A stretch of DNA of 14,599 bases from an uncultured Flavobacterium sp. (GTDB lineage Bacteria > Bacteroidota > Bacteroidia > Flavobacteriales > Flavobacteriaceae). Every line of letters starts with the position of its first letter. Position 1 is the stretch's first letter. Position numbers and translations under genes: made by a program. Location of the stretch: assembly GCF_946482535.1 (NCBI RefSeq), contig NZ_CAMLRU010000057.1, forward strand, positions 1-14,599, written 5' to 3'. Below are positions 1 through 7,400 of the stretch, piece by piece. The notes beneath the pieces are model-generated. The model did not search any database. It was not told where the DNA came from and worked only from the letters and a program-made list of their open reading frames with translations.

Positions 1-577
1 CACCTCTGACATCAGCATCGATACAATCGCCAATCATGATAGCGTTTTCTTTATTGGCTTTAGCCAAAGATAAGGCAAATTCAAATATGTTCCGATGGGG
101 TTTTTTAACGCCCGCCATTTCTGAATTGGTGACCGTTTTAAAGTAGTTTGACAAACCCGAATTACTGATTTTTTTATATTGCACTTCGGCAAAACCATTG
201 GTAATAATGTGCAAATTATACTTCGGGAACAAATAATCCAAAACTTCGATAGCGCCTTCAAACAGCTGATTGTTTTCGGGTAAAAAAGCGATATAATCAT
301 GGGCAATTTGATCAATAGCCTCATCCGAAATAGGATAGTTCAAGGCATCAAATGATTGTTTCAACCGCTGGTAACGCAACTCTTCATGGGTTATTTTATC
401 CACTTGATACAACTTCCAACAAGCTTGGTTGATAGGTGCATAAACCTCTATAAATGCTGTTGTGCTGAGTGTTGGGTGTTGCGCTTTAAATATTTTGTCA
501 AAAGCCAAAACCGAATTACGGTCGAAATCCCAAAGCGTGTGGTCTAAATCAAAAAAAATATCGGTGATGTTGTTCAT
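1..577 (-). CDS. yjjG: YjjG-family HAD noncanonical pyrimidine nucleotidase (partial, C-terminus missing)
   Basis: Reading the minus strand from ATG 577-575 gives 192 residues open to the window edge. The family is usually about 225-235 aa, so roughly the last 40 residues are missing. All four HAD motifs are visible: motif I FFDLDHTL (nucleophile D10, acid D12), motif II IITNG (T126), motif III lysine in VKKP (K158/K159), and motif IV IGDCIDAD (D184, D189). The stretch ITNGFAEVQ followed by GLSNYF and KKPHRNIFEFAL is typical of the YjjG group (TIGR02254). Characterised members dephosphorylate (d)UMP, dTMP and non-canonical pyrimidine nucleotides in the cytoplasm, a house-cleaning role. The start lies one base after the radC stop (TAA-A-ATG), so the two genes are almost certainly co-transcribed and possibly translationally coupled. 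Family assignment is firm; the exact substrate is inferred. Confidence 0.88.
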   Translation of the reverse strand, partial: MNNITDIFFDLDHTLWDFDRNSVLAFDKIFKAQHPTLSTTAFIEVYAPINQACWKLYQVDKITHEELRYQRLKQSFDALNYPISDEAIDQIAHDYIAFLPENNQLFEGAIEVLDYLFPKYNLHIITNGFAEVQYKKISNSGLSNYFKTVTNSEMAGVKKPHRNIFEFALSLAKANKENAIMIGDCIDADVRG

Positions 578-578
578 T

Positions 579-1268
579 TTAAAAGATGCCTTCGTCTTGA
601 AAGCTTAAATAACCGTTTTCGGTGATGATAATATGATCGAGCACTTTGATATCAAGTTGCTCTCCGGCAAATTTAAGCTTTTTAGTAATTTCTTTGTCGG
701 CTTCACTGGCCAATAATTTACCGGAAGGGTGATTGTGTGATAAAATAATGGCCGTGGCATTGTTTTCCAAAGCCATTTTAAAAATTAAACGAACATCAAC
801 TACCGTTCCGGTGATGCCGCCTTTAGACAATTGGGCTTTATAAATTACTTTGTTGGAATTATTCAAAAACAACACCCAAAATTCTTCGTGAAGCAATTCT
901 CCAATGATGGGTTGCATCATCTCAAAAACCGCCTTACTAGAAGTTATTTTGTACAATTCAACAGTCTCTTCTGCCCTACGCCTTCTGCCTAATTCCAGAG
1001 CAGCAGTTATAGTGACTGCTTTGGCTTCCCCTATTCCTTTGAATGCTGTCAATTGTTTTAGAGACATTTTGCCTAAAGCATTTAAATTGTTATTCACACT
1101 CGACAAGATTCTTTGGCTCAATGCCACCGCACTTTCGTTTCTGCTACCGGAACCAATAAGAATAGCCACTAACTCGGCATCACTGAGCGCTGCTTTTCCT
1201 TTTAGGATTAGCTTTTCTCTCGGCTTATCGTCTTCAGCCCAATGCTTTATGGAGAAATTTTGTTCCAA
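579..1268 (-). CDS. radC: RadC family protein (UPF0758, JAB/MPN domain)
   Basis: This is a 229-aa, full-length RadC. Residues 1-100 form the N-terminal helical region with a helix-hairpin-helix-like segment FKGIGEAKA (76-84). Residues 105-229 form the JAB1/MPN-type domain, with the metal-binding pattern SHNHPSG (H178, H180) and D191, and a likely catalytic glutamate in HEEFW (E128/E129). Despite its name, the family has no proven role in DNA repair; metalloprotease or DNA-processing activity is only predicted from the fold. The start is unusual. The codon aligned with the normal family start (M-E-x-x-FSIK-x-WAEDDKPREKL) is TTG at 1268-1266. No ATG or GTG occurs between it and the upstream in-frame stop at 1307-1305. 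It is followed one base later by the HAD phosphatase gene and is divergent from the DUF1287 gene, 51 bp away. Confidence 0.93.
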   Translation of the reverse strand: MEQNFSIKHWAEDDKPREKLILKGKAALSDAELVAILIGSGSRNESAVALSQRILSSVNNNLNALGKMSLKQLTAFKGIGEAKAVTITAALELGRRRRAEETVELYKITSSKAVFEMMQPIIGELLHEEFWVLFLNNSNKVIYKAQLSKGGITGTVVDVRLIFKMALENNATAIILSHNHPSGKLLASEADKEITKKLKFAGEQLDIKVLDHIIITENGYLSFQDEGIF

Positions 1269-1319
1269 TATAAATACTAAAATGAAAGATTTATCGTTAG
1301 CTGTTTAAACCTTAAAAAT

Positions 1320-1928
1320 ATGAAAACTTTTTATTTTTCGCTAATTTTACTTACATTTTTAACTTGCGGACAAAAAAGTAATGATACTCTTGAGGCTGAA
1401 CCCCTTTCGTTTGAAGAGAAACTATCCAATGCGGCCATTGCAATTATTGACCCGACGGTAAAATACACCCCGGATTATGTTTCTATAAAATATCCTAACG
1501 GAGATGTACCTGCCAAAACGGGCGTTTGTACTGATGTTGTGATTCGGGCTTACCGTAAGTTGGGGATTGATTTACAGCAAGAAGTTCACGAAGATTTAAA
1601 AGCGAATTTCTCCAAATACCCCAACTTAAAAAAATGGGGCTTGAAAAAACCCGATACTAATATTGATCACAGAAGAGTGCCTAATTTAGAGGTTTTCTTT
1701 ACCCGAAAAGGGACAAAATTAGCGGTGACACAAAATGCAAAAGATTACAAAACCGGTGAAATCGTTACTTGGATGATTAATGGGAAATTACCACACATAG
1801 GCATCATCACTCACAAAAAATCACCGGAAGGCAATCCGATGATTGTGCATAATGTTGGTGGCGGACAAGTCATAGAAGATTGTTTGTTCAGCTATGAAAT
1901 TGTCGGGCATTTTAAATACGAAAAATGA
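1320..1928 (+). CDS. DUF1287 family exported protein, probable NlpC/P60-like hydrolase
   Basis: A 202-aa protein. Residues 1-15 form a short hydrophobic signal ending FLTC, so C16 could be lipidated, but the lipobox is atypical (F-L-T before Cys). The mature part matches DUF1287 (E. coli YijF-like): TGVCTDVVIRAYRKLGIDL (C70), DHRRVPNL (H117), GEIVTW (146-151), LPHIGI (H159) and IVHNVGGG (H177-N178). The arrangement, a Cys at the start of a helix followed by His residues on beta strands, is what one expects of the NlpC/P60 papain-like fold, so a peptidase or amidase acting on cell-wall peptide or another amide is a reasonable inference. No substrate can be read from the sequence. The ATG at 1320 is the only start that keeps the signal. 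The gene is divergent from radC and converges on mpl, so it is probably monocistronic. Confidence 0.82.
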   Translation: MKTFYFSLILLTFLTCGQKSNDTLEAEPLSFEEKLSNAAIAIIDPTVKYTPDYVSIKYPNGDVPAKTGVCTDVVIRAYRKLGIDLQQEVHEDLKANFSKYPNLKKWGLKKPDTNIDHRRVPNLEVFFTRKGTKLAVTQNAKDYKTGEIVTWMINGKLPHIGIITHKKSPEGNPMIVHNVGGGQVIEDCLFSYEIVGHFKYEK

Positions 1929-1942
1929 TTTGAAGATTGGTC

Positions 1943-1991
1943 AATTTGAAGATTTGAAAATGGAATATATTAATTTTCAAATCTCCAAATT
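1943..1991. terminator. AT-rich bidirectional hairpin between convergent genes
   Basis: Bases 1943-1961 pair with 1973-1991 in 18 of 19 positions (only A1949/C1985 fails), leaving an 11-base loop. The hairpin fills the 69-base gap between the stop of the DUF1287 gene (1928) and the stop of mpl (1998), so it can end transcription from both sides. Each arm is made of a repeated unit: TTTGAAGATT occurs at 1929-1938 and 1945-1954, 16 bases apart, and the complementary arm repeats ATTTTCAAAT with the same spacing. Similar TTTGAA/TTCAAA hairpins between genes are familiar from flavobacterial genomes; that comparison is from memory. Confidence 0.65.
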
Positions 1992-1997
1992 TTCAAA

Positions 1998-3353
1998 TTA
2001 ATTAATTAACCCTTTCACCTCATCAAAATTCAATCCGCCATAATTCCCCGAACTCATTAAAAGCAAGGCTGAATTATTCAAGTCATAGGAAAACAAAAAG
2101 TCTCTAAACTCTGTCGGATTAGTGTAAATAATCAAATCATCTCGCTTAAAAGATTGTGCAATTTGGTCGTAGGTTACTTCTTCCAATTGTTTAATTTTTA
2201 CGGCATCTGGAGAATAAAAAACCACAGCAACATCAGCTGCATCAAGTGCGCCTTCGTATTCTTTTAAGAATTCGGCATTCAAACTGCTGTAAGTATGCAA
2301 TTCTAAACAGGCGATAAGTTTTCTGTCCGGATATTGTGATTTAACGGCTTTGGTGGTTGCCGACACTTTACTGGGTGAATGGGCAAAATCTTTGTAAGCT
2401 ACTTTACCTTTGCCATCGGCTATTTTTTCCAGGCGTTTGCTGGCGCCTTTGAAACTGGCAATGGCTTCATAGAAATCAGCTTCATCTACACCCATGTTTT
2501 GGCAAATCCATTTAGCGCCTGCCAAATTATTGAGATTGTGTGCCCCAAAAACTTCAATCGGCATTGGTCCTTCTGGTGTGTCTAATAAAGTTACGCCATC
2601 TTTCACCGAATAACTTGGCGTTTGATAAGGCAATCTTCGGATGGTGTTGGTGGTTTCTTCTGCTACTTTTTTAACCGTTGCATCTTCTTCATTATAAACC
2701 AATATGCCGCCTTTGGTAATTTGGTTGACAAAAATTTCAAACTGTTCAACATAGTTTTCAAAAGTTGGAAACACATTAATATGATCCCAAGCAATACCCG
2801 AAAGCAAAGCTATATTAGGTTGGTACAAATGAAACTTCGGTCTTCGATCTATTGGTGACGACAAATATTCATCGCCTTCTAACACTATAAAATCATTGTC
2901 GTGCGTGAGATGCACCATGGTGTCAAAGCCTTCTAATTGGGCACCAACCATATAATCGACTTCTATATTGTGAAAATGCATCACGTGCAAAATCATAGAA
3001 GTGATGGTTGTTTTTCCGTGAGAACCACCAATGACTACTCGGGTTTTATTTTTGGATTGCTCATATAAAAATTCGGGATAAGAATAGATTTTAAGTCCGA
3101 GTTCTTGTGCTTTCAACAATTCCGGATTATCCGCTTTGGCATGCATTCCTAAGATGATGGCTTCAATATCGGCTGTAATCTTTTCGGGAAACCAACCCAT
3201 TTCATTGGGCAATAATCCTTTCTTTTCCAATCTTGATTTAGAAGGTTCAAAAATAGCATCATCGCTACCGGTTACTTGATATCCTTTATGGTGTAGTGCC
3301 AAAGCTAAATTGTGCATGGCTGCACCGCCAATGGCTATAAAATGTGTTCGCAT
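1998..3353 (-). CDS. mpl: Mpl-type muropeptide ligase (UDP-MurNAc:L-Ala-gamma-D-Glu-meso-DAP ligase)
   Basis: A 451-aa Mur-ligase family enzyme, full length. The N-terminal Rossmann-like domain starts HFIAIGGAAMHNLA (residues 4-17). The central ATPase domain has the P-loop GSHGKTT (110-116), LEGDEY (158-163) with the Mg-binding acid residues, and WDHINVFPTFENY (H191). The C-terminal domain follows HNLNN (272-276), with SKRLE (305-309), DFAHSP (322-327) and ELHTYSS (351-357). Mpl rejoins the recycled tripeptide L-Ala-gamma-D-Glu-meso-DAP to UDP-MurNAc in the cytoplasm, bypassing MurC, MurD and MurE. IGGAAMHNLA and the KDFAHSPSKV region favour Mpl over MurC, which usually begins with a GIGGxGMSxLA signature. 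It starts 2 bases after the stop of the TPR gene (TAA-TA-ATG), so the pair forms an operon. No adjacent gene supplies another recycling step. Confidence 0.88.
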   Translation of the reverse strand: MRTHFIAIGGAAMHNLALALHHKGYQVTGSDDAIFEPSKSRLEKKGLLPNEMGWFPEKITADIEAIILGMHAKADNPELLKAQELGLKIYSYPEFLYEQSKNKTRVVIGGSHGKTTITSMILHVMHFHNIEVDYMVGAQLEGFDTMVHLTHDNDFIVLEGDEYLSSPIDRRPKFHLYQPNIALLSGIAWDHINVFPTFENYVEQFEIFVNQITKGGILVYNEEDATVKKVAEETTNTIRRLPYQTPSYSVKDGVTLLDTPEGPMPIEVFGAHNLNNLAGAKWICQNMGVDEADFYEAIASFKGASKRLEKIADGKGKVAYKDFAHSPSKVSATTKAVKSQYPDRKLIACLELHTYSSLNAEFLKEYEGALDAADVAVVFYSPDAVKIKQLEEVTYDQIAQSFKRDDLIIYTNPTEFRDFLFSYDLNNSALLLMSSGNYGGLNFDEVKGLIN

Positions 3354-3355
3354 TA

Positions 3356-4051
3356 TTATTTATTTTTTTCTTGATAGGCTTGCATAATCAATTTGGCCTT
3401 CTCAGGTTGGTTCATTTTGTTTTTGTAAAGATTGGCTAATTTTTGATAAGTGGTCTTAGAACCTCCGACGGCTATGGCTCTTGCATAATTTCTTTCCGCT
3501 TCAATATATCTTTCAAAATATTCCGCTATTCGTCCTTTGGCCAAATACCCGTCGACCTGTGAAATTTTCGCCAATTCTCCGGCATATCGCTGTGCTTTTC
3601 GTTCACTTCCGCCAACAATTCCGGGTAATTCAAGGTATAATTCAATTAAAGCCCAACGCGCTTCAATATGATTAGCATTAAGCTGAATGGCTTTTTCAAA
3701 ACAAGCCTTGATATCATCAATCATTCCAAGGGCTTTGAATTTATTGGATTCTTTGGCTTTCATGCCAAGACATCCGCCGTATTTGTAGTGGTAATTAGCT
3801 TCAGACGGCTTGAGTTTTCTTAACTTATCATAATAAGTCATGGCTTTGTCCCACGATTTGTTGCTTCCTTCAATATCGCCTAAATATTCTATGGTTTTTA
3901 AATGATTGGGATTGTCTTTTAAACAATGTTCCAGTATTGGCTTTGCCAAATCGTATTTAGCTTGCAAAAACAACTTCTCTCCTTTTTCAAAATCAGATTG
4001 AGCGGAAATCAGCAGTGGAAATAAAAGCATGATTTTAAAAAAAAAACTCAT
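3356..4051 (-). CDS. Exported tetratricopeptide-repeat (TPR) protein
   Basis: A 231-aa protein starting at ATG 4051-4049. A TTG one codon upstream would add one residue and is less likely. Residues 1-18 (MSFFFKIMLLFPLLISAQ) form a signal peptide that probably cleaves near SAQ-S, placing the protein in the periplasm or on the outer face of a membrane. The rest is helical TPR-like repeats: about 19-52 (FEKGEKLFLQAKYDLAKPIL), 53-86 (YLGDIEGSNKSWDKAMTYYD), a longer pair around 88-140 (ACFEKAIQLNANHIEARWAL), and 165-210 (YIEAERNYARAIAV). TPR proteins are interaction scaffolds, and no enzymatic motif is present. It is the first gene of an operon with mpl, so a role near the cell envelope is suggested by position only. 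The second to fifth codons contain a run of nine T bases, a possible slippage site. Confidence 0.82.
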   Translation of the reverse strand: MSFFFKIMLLFPLLISAQSDFEKGEKLFLQAKYDLAKPILEHCLKDNPNHLKTIEYLGDIEGSNKSWDKAMTYYDKLRKLKPSEANYHYKYGGCLGMKAKESNKFKALGMIDDIKACFEKAIQLNANHIEARWALIELYLELPGIVGGSERKAQRYAGELAKISQVDGYLAKGRIAEYFERYIEAERNYARAIAVGGSKTTYQKLANLYKNKMNQPEKAKLIMQAYQEKNK

Positions 4052-4077
4052 CAAACTAACATTGGTTTAGTGAAAAA

Positions 4078-4085
4078 CAAATATA
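4078..4085 (-). promoter_or_regulatory. Candidate -7 box of the TPR-mpl operon
   Basis: On the minus strand these bases read TATATTTG, a perfect match to the Bacteroidota -7 consensus TAnnTTTG, 26 bases before the ATG at 4051. No TTTG or TTG was found at the usual -33 distance, so this rests on the -7 box alone. Confidence 0.4.
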
Positions 4086-4303
4086 GACAATTTATGCAAT
4101 TTTCGGCTATTGATACAAACTGATTTTTACCCTTAAAACAGCATAAATAATCATCTTTTTTTTACAACAATTATTGATTTATCAAGAAAAAATAATCTGT
4201 GAACGGTAAAAAACTATCGTTGAAATACATGTTTTTTTAAATCGTAAAATACTGCTAATAAGGCATTTACACATATGAAACTTGTTGAAAGGAGTATAAA
4301 AAC
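4086..4303. other. AT-rich intergenic stretch between divergent transcription units
   Basis: This is the upstream half of the 365-base gap between the TPR gene and the first large surface-protein gene. It is very AT-rich with several A and T runs and has no credible coding frame. One small imperfect hairpin is present: 4202-4208 pairs with 4215-4221 (six Watson-Crick pairs plus one G-T) around a 6-base loop. No counterpart was found at the same position upstream of the second surface-protein gene, so I assign it no function. Confidence 0.5.
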
Positions 4304-4337
4304 ACCTAAAAAGTTGCAGTTAATCGACTTTTGAGGT
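4304..4337 (+). promoter_or_regulatory. Inverted repeat upstream of surface-protein gene 1 (candidate operator)
   Basis: Arms ACCTAAAAAG (4304-4313) and CTTTTGAGGT (4328-4337) pair in 9 of 10 positions (A4308/G4333 fails); bases TTG/CGA just inside can extend the stem. The centre lies 99.5 bases before the ATG at 4420 and the repeat ends 40 bases before the -7 box. The same structure, at the same distance, precedes the second surface-protein gene (9647-9680). Three arm positions differ between the copies as complementary pairs. The position upstream of the core promoter suits a site for a dimeric activator; no terminator function is needed here because the upstream gene is divergent. Confidence 0.6.
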
Positions 4338-4422
4338 TATACAACTAAAAATAATACCATCTATAGACACCCACTCTAAATTTGTAGAAGTATTAACGGA
4401 GTTTAAAATTCATCGCCCTATG
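4319..4422 (+). repeat. Shared promoter/leader block, copy 1
   Basis: This 104-base block ending with the ATG aligns without gaps to 9662-9765. By hand count 87 of 104 bases match. The best conserved parts are TTATACAACTAA (4338-4349), TAAATTTGTA around the -7 box, and the last 24 bases before the ATG, which contain GAGTTTAAAATTCAT and GCCCT with only one change. Similarity largely fades after the start codon, so the conserved unit is regulatory rather than a recent whole-gene duplication. Confidence 0.8.
4377..4384 (+). promoter_or_regulatory. Candidate -7 box of surface-protein gene 1
   Basis: TAAATTTG matches the Bacteroidota -7 consensus TAnnTTTG exactly and sits 35 bases before the ATG, giving a short leader of about 30 bases. 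No TTTG is present near -33. A promoter without that element would be expected to need an activator, which fits the inverted repeat further upstream. Confidence 0.6.
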
Positions 4423-7400
4423 AAAAAAAACTACTTACAATCAGAGATTAATTTATTGCTAGAATTATTTTTATCGAAAAAATATATCCTACTTCTGGCA
4501 ACGCTTTTACTTTTGGTAAGCGAATCCTCATCTGCCCAAACAGCCGGGCCTAATAATTCCGGTAGTGGTACTTTTATTGCCGGAGCTAATTTAGATTGGA
4601 CAACACCCGGAAACATCACTAATACTTCCGATGCCAGTTATGCAACCGCTGTTTTTGCCATGGCCGGTAACACCGATAATCTTTTGGGAAAAAATTATGG
4701 TTTTACAATACCTAACAATGCCATTATTAATGGTATCGTATTAACCGTAAACAGAAGAACTAATGCAATCAATGGCGGAAGAATTACCCGAGACAATGTA
4801 GTAAGTTTGGTAAAAGGCGGTGTAGTAACCGGAAACAATAAAGCGGTAGCTACAGCTTACGGCACAACTTTTTCAGTTGCTACATACGGTTCATCAACCG
4901 ACACTTGGGGAACTACTTGGACACCTGCAGACATCAATGATGTTAATTTCGGCGCAGTAATTTCGGTTAACGCAAACAACAGCTTAACCGCTACTGTAGA
5001 TTACCTCAGAATTACCATTCATTATACAACTATTGGATTGTCAACCACAAACGCTTGTGAAGGCTCTAATGCTTCGGTAATAATTACCGGAAATTATATC
5101 GCCGGTAGCACCGCTGTTAGTTTTAACGGAACCTCGGCTTCTTTTGTTCAAAACAGCAATACTCAAGTGACTGCAACCTTACCAAACGGAGCAACTTCTG
5201 GAACCATTTCCCTGACTACTCCACAGGGAACCGCTACAAGTTCAGCTACCTTCATGCTAAATCCGCTTCCTGCATTGGATGTGATTACGGGAAATACCAG
5301 TGTATGTGCCGGAGCATCAACCACGCTTTCAAATACTACATTAGGGGGTAATTGGAGCTCTGCTTCTCCTTCCATAGCAACCATTAACAATTCCGGAATA
5401 GTAAGCGGTATTGCCGGCGGAAACACTATTATAACTTATACCTATACTGATGGCAATAGTTGTTCTAATTCGGCTACAACTTCGGTAACCGTTAATGCCG
5501 CACCTTTAGTTACTGCACCAAACAGCGTTTGTATGGGAAGCAGCATACAACTCTCTCCAAATACAGGAGGAAATTGGATAAGCAACAATACTAATATCGC
5601 TACTATAGACAACAGCGGATTGGTAACGGCTTTAGATTATGGCGATGTAACTTTTACTTTTACCGACAATACAACAACATGTTCTAATACCACAAATACT
5701 GTAGTAGTCCCACAGCCTATGGCCATTACAACACAACCGGCTGTAAGTCAAACTATTTGTGAAAACAATTTGGTTGCACTTTCGGTAATTGCTAGCGGAG
5801 ATAACTTGTCTTATCAATGGTTTAAGGGTGCTACTGCTCTTATCAACGGTGGAAATATTTCCGGTGTTACAACGCCAAATCTAAATTTTAATTTAATTAC
5901 TGCTGCCGATTCTGCTGCTGATTACCACTGCGTTATCAGTAATGGTTGTGATACCGATTTATCTTCTGATAATGCTGCCATAACAGTAAACGAGCAAAGT
6001 GTTGGAGGAACAGCTTCTATTTCTTTACCAAATGTAACGCCGGTGGTAAGAACAACTACTATTTGTCATTTTGGATCCGGAAGTATTTATTTAAGCGGTC
6101 ATATCGGAAGTGTTATTCGTTGGGAATCTACCACAAACGGTGGATTAACTTGGATACCCATTGCCAACACTACAGACACCTTAAACTACAATAACATAAC
6201 GCAAACTACTTTCTACAGAGCGGTAGTTCAAAATGGCGCTTCTTGTAATCTGGCTTACTCCTATGTAGCTTTAGTAGATGTTATACCCAATATCAGACCT
6301 ACTCCTGTTACTGCAACACCACAAACAATTTGTATCGGAGGTTCATCGGTATTATATTCTGAAAGCGGTTTTGCTACCAGTTCTTATATTGCAGAAGGCG
6401 GAACTTTTAGTAACGCGAATCCTGACAATTGGTTAGTTGACGGTTGTGGCAACTGTTTAAATGCCGGTGGTAGTAATACTACTGAGGGACCATTCAGATT
6501 GAGCGCCACTAACGGCGGAACTTATTCAGGGATTAATTATGCCTCAATGGGAAAATTTGCTATCGCCAACGGGAATTATAATTCTATCATGCAAACGCCA
6601 ATTTTTAACACCTATGGATTGACTACTGCAGAATTGAGTTTTAATCATGCCTTCAATTTACAAGCAGGAGCCTCAGTTTCTGTGGAATTATCATTGGATG
6701 GTGGCGCAACTTATACCGTAGTACTTGCTTCCTTTACAGGACCAAGCACCAGAAATCCATACAATGCTTTTCCTAACCAAACAATCGATTTAAGCAATTA
6801 TATTGGACAGCCTAATTTAAGAGTTCGCTTTGTATACAACGGAACAGTTAACAGTTCATGGGCTATTGACAATATTTTAATCCCTGAATCACCGGCCAAT
6901 TTGACAACGCAATGGATTGATTCTATAACCGGAGAAGTTATCAGTACCACAGCCACAGCTACAGTTAGCCCAACTGTAACTACAACTTATGCGGTAACTT
7001 CTTATTTAAATGGTTGCACCAGTTATGGCCCGGAAGGAACAACCTATATCACAGTGACTGTAAACGAGAGACCAACCGCCAATATTGGTCCGTCACAAAC
7101 CATCTGCTTAGGTAATCCAGCCACTTTTAGTGTTGCCCTAACCGGTTCGGCACCATGGAGCATCACTTACAGTAATGGCTCTACTACCACAACGGTTAAC
7201 AACATCAACACCAATCCGTATGTATTTAATGTTAATGGAATCACCACCAACAGAACTTTTACCATTACGGCTTTGAGTGATTCAAAATGTATTGCAAATT
7301 CAACAGACATAACCGGAGCAGCCGTTGTTACTGTTTTAAACGGAACACCCGGTTTGTGGACAGGTATGATTAGTAACGATTGGTTTGATTGTAAAAATTG

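Noticed and set aside
34..547. Two small frames (34-324 minus, 356-547 plus) over the left-edge gene
   Set aside because: The true frame is the YjjG-type phosphatase read from 577 leftwards, with all HAD motifs intact. It has no stop inside the window, so a search for closed frames misses it.
904..1308. A 134-codon plus-strand frame opposite radC
   Set aside because: It lies antisense to a clear full-length RadC and has no family resemblance; it exists only because the opposite frame is open.
1998..3353. Calling the Mur ligase MurC
   Set aside because: The N-terminal motif IGGAAMHNLA and the DFAHSP region fit Mpl-type ligases better than MurC, and no other cell-division or wall (dcw) genes are nearby.
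4316..4341. LytTR-type direct repeats (GTT half-sites) in the shared leader
   Set aside because: The first half-site fits fairly well, but the second does not, and the 17-base spacing differs from the roughly 21 bases typical of LytTR sites. The inverted repeat explains the conservation better.
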